Shown here: positions 5,778-9,296 of the stretch, one piece after another
Numbering within the stretch: the first letter of the stretch is position 1
How the letters are laid out: each line of letters opens with the position of its first letter
NCBI GenBank assembly: GCA_016789785.1
Contig: JAEUQE010000292.1
Location: 1-9,296 of the forward strand
DNA: 9,296 nt
Source: Bryobacterales bacterium
Lineage (GTDB): Bacteria; Acidobacteriota; Terriglobia; Bryobacterales; Bryobacteraceae
Reading direction: 5' to 3'
The notes under the pieces: generated by a model
What the model was told of the DNA's origin: nothing
The model's input: the letters and a program-made list of their open reading frames with translations, nothing else
Databases searched by the model: none
Program-made: the position numbers and the translations under genes

Positions 5778-8282
5778 ATGCAAGAGACCGTTTGCTTCGG
5801 ATGTATGGAATCGACAGGCGGCCATGCCGTTTGTCCAAAGTGTGGCTATGCCTCGGGACAGCGCCCACAATCGGCACTCTACCTCACGCCTGGCACGATC
5901 CTCAAGGAGCAGTATCTGGTGGGGCGCGTACTGGGGCACGGCGGCTTCGGCATCACCTATGTGGGCCTGGATGTGAATCTGAGTCGCAAGGTCGCCATCA
6001 AGGAGTATTTTCCGGGCGGCGTTGCGATTCGAGGGGCAGGCGAGACGCAAGTGTTCGCGCATTCGCCCACCCTCACACAGGAGTACACCTTCGGCCTGGA
6101 GCGCTATCTCGAAGAAGCGCGGCTGGTGGCGAGCTTCGACAATCATCCGAACATCGTCTGGGTGAAGAACTACTTTGCGGCCAATGGCACCGGCTACATG
6201 GTGATGGAGTTTCTCGACGGCATCACGTTCGAGACGTTCCTCGAACGCCAGGGCGGGCGTGTCGATTGGGAAACCGTGATGCGCGTGATGGTGCCTGTGA
6301 TGGACGCCTTGCGTGAGGTTCACAAGGTCGGGATTCTGCATCGCGACATTTCGCCGGACAACATCTGCCTGTTGCGCACGGGCATGGTGAAGGTGATCGA
6401 CTTCGGCGCGGCGCGCAATGCCCTAGGCCGTGCAAGCCGCAACCTCTCCATCATTTTGAAGCCCGGATTTGCGCCGCCAGAGCAGTATCAAACCCGCGGG
6501 AATCAAGGCCCGTGGACAGACATCTATGCGGTGGCCGGGACCATGTACCGTGCGCTTACGAGCGAAGTGCCGCCGGCAGCGCCGGACCGTCAGGTGCGCG
6601 ATGAACTCACACCGCCCAGCGCCATGGGATTCAACATCCCGTTCTCTCAGGAACAGGCGTTGCTTGCCGCTCTGGATCTCGATCCCGAACGCCGCTTCCA
6701 GGATCTCGGCGAGTTTCAAGCGGTACTGCTTGGATCGGAGACGTGGGTCGCGCCATCGCCGTTGCCGAAGACGCAGCCAGTGCGTCGGGATGTGCCGGTC
6801 CCGCCAGCCGAGACGCCGCCACCTCCGAACCGCATTGTTCCCGCGCCCACGCCGCAAAAAAGAGGCTTGCCGAAGTGGCTGGTTGGGGCGATCGCAGGAC
6901 TCGCCGTCATTCTCGCCGGCATTGTGGGGATGATCGCCTTCTCGAAGAAAGTGGAGATTCGTGACTTCACCGGGGAGCCTCGCAGCATTCGCGCTGGCGA
7001 GGAAGTGCAACTTCGTTGGAGCGTGGACAACGCGGAGTCCGTCGTGATTGAAGGAATCGCTGGGAATCAGGCGCATCATGGCCGTGCGACCGTACGGCCC
7101 ACACGCAATACGCGCTACACACTGGTCGCGGCACCGCGCCGGGGCACGCCCGTGAAGCAAAGCATCGAGATCGCAGTGGCGGCGCTGCGCGGCGCATCCA
7201 TCGAACGCTTCGTCGCGAGTGAGCAAAGCGTGAAGCCAGGCCAGTCCGTCCTGATCTCGTGGACCGTGGCCGATGCGAAAGAAGTGCTGCTGGATGGGCA
7301 GCCGGTTCCCGCGTCGGGTTCCGTGGAGAAACGGCTCACGGCGCCCGCGAGTTTTCATCTTTCCGCGCGCGGTGAGGACGGTGGTGTGCGTGGACGCGCG
7401 ATCAGTGTCGATGTGGAGGGACAGCGCTCACCCCCGCCAATGCGCGAACAAGTGGAGATCGCACTGTTTGTCTTTGATCCACCCAGCGTGCAAGCCGGTG
7501 GATCGTCGACATTGAAGTGGGATGTGCGCGGCGCGGCGCAGGTCGAGATCGCTGGACTTGGCAGCGTGAAACCTCAAGGCTCTTACCCAGTCCGGCCGGA
7601 GCGCAACATCCTCGCGAAGCTCACGGCGCGCGGCGCATCGGGCACAACGACCACCGGCACCGCGACACTGTCGGTGATCCCGCGCACCGTGCCGGTGCCA
7701 GTTCCCGTTGTGCCTCGGATTCTGTCGTTCCAGGCGAACCCGCCGGCTGTCACTGCCGGCCAGCCAGTGATCCTGTCCTGGTCGACGCAGGGGGCCACGC
7801 TTGTCGAAATCTCACCAGAGCCCGGACGCGTCGAGACTTCAGGGCAAGTCACCGTGACACCGCGAGGCGCCACACGATACATGCTGCGCGCATCGAACAA
7901 CCAGCAGGTCAGCCACGCAGAGCTAACGGTGCAGGTGAATCGCAGTCCGCCGCCCCCCGTTCCGGAGGGCATCTCCTTCGCGGTGATTCATGACCACGAC
8001 GGCCCGGTCAATCTGGGAGCAAACCAGCGTGCCTGGAACTTCTGCAATGGTGTCCTCAGCGTGTCCGGTGGAAGGCTTCGATTTCAGTCCCGCGAAGCCG
8101 CGTATGAGAGCTTCGATGCCGCCGCGAACGAGGTTGTGGAGATCAAGAAGAACCGCCTCGGGATTCGTGGCTACGGGGCATTTCATGTGAAGCTCAGCCG
8201 CGGCACGAACTACAATTTCGTGGTGAGACAGGGGAACCCGGAGATGGTAGCGAACGCATTGCATCAAGCGCTGTCGAAGTGA
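5778..8282 (+). CDS. Receptor-type Ser/Thr protein kinase with zinc ribbon, TM helix and four Ig-like repeats
   Basis: The predicted protein has 834 residues. An N-terminal zinc ribbon (CFGC at 6-9, CPKCG at 19-23) precedes a Hanks-type kinase domain (about 44-318): Gly-rich loop LGHGGFGITYVG at 52-63, catalytic K75 in VAIKEYFP, an acidic pair for helix C at 112-113, HRDISPDN at 188-195, DFG at 208-210, APPEQY at 232-237 and TDIYAVAG at 247-254. In the catalytic loop Ser192 replaces the usual Lys of HRDxKPxN; ATP- and metal-binding residues are otherwise present. A Pro-rich juxtamembrane linker (320-365) leads to one TM helix (368-388). The periplasmic part has four related beta-rich repeats of about 75 residues and a separate C-terminal domain (730-834). 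The start is 9 bases after the previous stop with only a weak Shine-Dalgarno (GAAG at 5767-5770). It is the likely writer for the FHA proteins and phosphatases beside it. The ligand is unknown. Confidence 0.92.
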   Translation: MQETVCFGCMESTGGHAVCPKCGYASGQRPQSALYLTPGTILKEQYLVGRVLGHGGFGITYVGLDVNLSRKVAIKEYFPGGVAIRGAGETQVFAHSPTLTQEYTFGLERYLEEARLVASFDNHPNIVWVKNYFAANGTGYMVMEFLDGITFETFLERQGGRVDWETVMRVMVPVMDALREVHKVGILHRDISPDNICLLRTGMVKVIDFGAARNALGRASRNLSIILKPGFAPPEQYQTRGNQGPWTDIYAVAGTMYRALTSEVPPAAPDRQVRDELTPPSAMGFNIPFSQEQALLAALDLDPERRFQDLGEFQAVLLGSETWVAPSPLPKTQPVRRDVPVPPAETPPPPNRIVPAPTPQKRGLPKWLVGAIAGLAVILAGIVGMIAFSKKVEIRDFTGEPRSIRAGEEVQLRWSVDNAESVVIEGIAGNQAHHGRATVRPTRNTRYTLVAAPRRGTPVKQSIEIAVAALRGASIERFVASEQSVKPGQSVLISWTVADAKEVLLDGQPVPASGSVEKRLTAPASFHLSARGEDGGVRGRAISVDVEGQRSPPPMREQVEIALFVFDPPSVQAGGSSTLKWDVRGAAQVEIAGLGSVKPQGSYPVRPERNILAKLTARGASGTTTTGTATLSVIPRTVPVPVPVVPRILSFQANPPAVTAGQPVILSWSTQGATLVEISPEPGRVETSGQVTVTPRGATRYMLRASNNQQVSHAELTVQVNRSPPPPVPEGISFAVIHDHDGPVNLGANQRAWNFCNGVLSVSGGRLRFQSREAAYESFDAAANEVVEIKKNRLGIRGYGAFHVKLSRGTNYNFVVRQGNPEMVANALHQALSK
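5907..6731 (+). other. Hanks-type kinase catalytic domain, IKEYFP subfamily
   Basis: This region encodes residues about 44-318 of the kinase, with all main motifs in order. The IKEYFP sequence around the catalytic Lys and the KPGFAPPEQY activation-segment end mark a bacterial subfamily often found in multidomain membrane kinases. Ser220 and Ser224 lie in the activation segment and are candidate autophosphorylation sites. Confidence 0.85.
6954..7940 (+). repeat. Four tandem Ig-like repeats in the kinase ectodomain
   Basis: Four diverged protein repeats cover residues about 393-467, 474-546, 559-633 and 646-721. Each follows the pattern Phe near the start, then v-x-(P/A)-G-x-x-v-x-L-x-W, a central v-x-(I/L) strand, and a final arrangement like T-R-Y-T-L-x-A. 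Examples of the Trp strand are VQLRWSV, VLISWTV, STLKWDV and VILSWST. They look like Ig-like beta sandwiches in the periplasm, comparable in position to PASTA repeats in other receptor kinases. Their DNA has diverged, so this is not a recent DNA repeat. Confidence 0.75.
7965..8279 (+). other. Unassigned C-terminal domain of the kinase
   Basis: Residues about 730-834 form a compact region with features FAVIHDHDG (734-742), CNGVLSV (756-762), GRLRFQS (765-771), FHVKLSRG (802-809) and YNFVVRQ (812-818), ending in a helix-like segment. The strand-rich pattern ending in a helix resembles a PH-like (bacterial PH or GRAM) fold by eye, but this is a guess. With one TM helix the domain would be periplasmic. 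Confidence 0.45.
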
Positions 8283-8345
8283 GGAATACACCTGTAACAC
8301 CAGGACCTGCAATACGCTCGCGAAGCATGACTATAATGAGCGCAT
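8283..8345 (+). promoter_or_regulatory. Intergenic region with a perfect TATAAT -10 box
   Basis: This 63-base gap is the longest non-coding stretch in the window. It contains TATAAT at 8332-8337 with no clear TTGACA at the right distance; CTGCAA at 8307-8312 is a poor match with a 19-base spacer. A TG at 8328-8329 is one base off the extended -10 position. Transcription from this box would start near 8344, almost at ATG 8346. A weak 4-bp stem (CCTG at 8291, CAGG at 8301) has no T tract and is not a convincing terminator. Confidence 0.4.
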
Positions 8346-9296
8346 ATGCGCCCGCTTGCCGTTCTGGGGATCGTGGTGTCTCTTTGCATGCCCGTTCTTG
8401 GTGCATCGGAATCGCGTGGCGATGCGGAGATCAAACGAGGCGAAGAACTCCGCAAGAAAGGGACGCCTGCCGCGCGGCGCGAAGCATTGCAGGCTTACGA
8501 AGCCGCCGTTGCTGCTTACCGGGAGTCCGGAGATCGCAAAGGGCTTGGAAACGCGATTCACGCCGCGGGCCGGATTCTGTTTGACCTCGAAGAGCACCCG
8601 CGCGCAGCCGCGGTGCTGGAAGAGGCCATCGAGATTCGGCGCGCAACCGGAGCGCCGCTCGATCTTTCCAATAGCATTCAGACCCTCGGCGCGGCGAGAT
8701 GGGCGCTTGGTGAGAATGCGAAAGCACTGGCGCTCTATACAGAAGCGCTGTCCCTTCGCCGCAAAGTGGGCGATCAGCCCGGTATGGCCACCAGTCTTTA
8801 CGCCCTCGCAGTCATTTACTGGATGTGGGGCGACACGCAGAACGCGGTTCGCACTTACGAAGAAGTTCTCCGGTTACGCCGCTCGCTGAAAGACACTTAC
8901 GGAGAAGCGCATGCCCTGAATGCGATGGGGCTCGCGTTCGCAACAGCCGGCGATCATGGAACCGCGATGCGGCGGTATCAGCAGGCGCTGCCGCTCTGGC
9001 GCAAGTTGCGGAACCGCATGGGCGAATCGTACACGCTCAACAATATCGGGATGTCGCAGTCGGCTTCAGGCAACCATCGGGGCGCCATTGCGACGTTCCG
9101 TCAGGTGCTCGAAATCGCGCGAGAAACCGAGGAGAAGCGGACAATCGCTTATGCCAGCAACAACACCGCATCCGCTTATGCATCGTTGCGCGACTGGGCG
9201 AAAGCCGAAGAACACTACGGCGAAGGCTTGCAGCGAAGCCGCGATATTGGCGATCGCATGGGGGAATCGGCTGCGCTTGCGGGAATCGCACGAATG
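8346..9296 (+). CDS. Secreted tetratricopeptide-repeat protein (3' end outside window)
   Basis: The frame from ATG 8346 is open to the last base (317 codons), so the gene continues beyond the window. The N-terminus (about 1-20, MRPLAVLGIVVSLC followed by MPVLGA) is a signal peptide with likely cleavage near residue 20, so the protein is exported. From about residue 46 it consists of TPR repeats with a regular 40-residue period: the turn sequences LGENAKAL (121), WGDTQNAV (161), AGDHGTAM (201) and SGNHRGAI (241) show the spacing. This is the kinesin-light-chain-like TPR_12 type, a protein-binding superhelix. Such arrays often precede a CHAT protease or another catalytic domain, but none is visible here. 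An in-frame TGA at 8337-8339 rules out an earlier start, and no real Shine-Dalgarno is visible. It follows the kinase after 63 bases, so it may be a separate transcript. Confidence 0.88.
   Translation, partial: MRPLAVLGIVVSLCMPVLGASESRGDAEIKRGEELRKKGTPAARREALQAYEAAVAAYRESGDRKGLGNAIHAAGRILFDLEEHPRAAAVLEEAIEIRRATGAPLDLSNSIQTLGAARWALGENAKALALYTEALSLRRKVGDQPGMATSLYALAVIYWMWGDTQNAVRTYEEVLRLRRSLKDTYGEAHALNAMGLAFATAGDHGTAMRRYQQALPLWRKLRNRMGESYTLNNIGMSQSASGNHRGAIATFRQVLEIARETEEKRTIAYASNNTASAYASLRDWAKAEEHYGEGLQRSRDIGDRMGESAALAGIARM

Noticed and set aside
1..8282. Type VI secretion regulatory cluster
   Set aside because: PppA-like, PpkA-like and FHA proteins fit, but no sheath, Hcp, VgrG, ClpV or membrane-complex gene is visible, and an ExbB/ExbD-like pair is not part of that system. 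Genes outside the window could change this.
8291..8309. Possible terminator after the kinase gene (CCTG/CAGG/CCTG elements)
   Set aside because: The stem is only 4 bp with no T tract, so it does not support a rho-independent terminator.
8356..8889. Open frame starting with ATG 8356 in another frame over the TPR gene
   Set aside because: The frame from 8346 gives a signal peptide and regular 40-residue TPR repeats through to the window end; the other frame gives a Cys/Arg-rich sequence without features.

Overview
The window is GC-rich, tightly packed bacterial DNA with every gene on the + strand. No gap between genes exceeds about 65 bases. It holds no RNA genes, insertion sequences, CRISPR arrays or phage genes that I can recognise. 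The mix of an IKEYFP-type eukaryotic-like Ser/Thr kinase, FHA proteins with zinc ribbons and a secreted tetratricopeptide (TPR) protein resembles large-genome Gram-negatives such as Acidobacteriota (Bryobacter/Solibacter-like), Myxococcota or Planctomycetota. I lean to Acidobacteriota with low confidence, because no phylogenetic marker is present.

From base 1 to 8282 there is what looks like one operon of eight genes. In order they are: (1) the 3' end of an FHA protein with a C-terminal zinc ribbon; (2) a MotA/TolQ/ExbB-family membrane channel subunit; (3) a one-TM protein that resembles ExbD/MotB at its N-terminus, followed by a long coiled coil and an unassigned C-terminal domain; (4) a soluble FHA protein with an N-terminal zinc ribbon; (5) a membrane-anchored PP2C phosphatase; (6) a secreted trypsin/HtrA-type serine protease joined through one TM helix to an FHA domain; (7) a soluble PP2C phosphatase; (8) a receptor Ser/Thr kinase with an N-terminal zinc ribbon, one TM, four Ig-like repeats and a novel-looking C-terminal domain. 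Most junctions are stop/start overlaps (ATGA, TGATG) or abutting codons (TAGATG), which suggests translational coupling.

A kinase (writer), two phosphatases (erasers) and three FHA domains (readers of phosphothreonine) sit with a pair of proteins that look like a proton-motive-force-driven ExbB/ExbD or MotA/MotB unit and with a membrane-spanning protease. The inferred model is an envelope device: the channel pair transmits force or ion flow to a periplasmic coiled coil, the kinase and protease sense or act in the periplasm, and phosphothreonine/FHA contacts on the cytoplasmic side control assembly or activity. I cannot name an established system with this exact composition. The closest familiar comparisons are the threonine phosphorylation pathway of type VI secretion (PpkA/PppA/Fha) and the MotAB-like ZorAB pair of Zorya, and neither matches.

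After a 63-base gap holding a perfect TATAAT box, a ninth gene starts at 8346 and runs off the window end. It encodes a secreted TPR-repeat protein, probably transcribed on its own and possibly from a leaderless or near-leaderless message.
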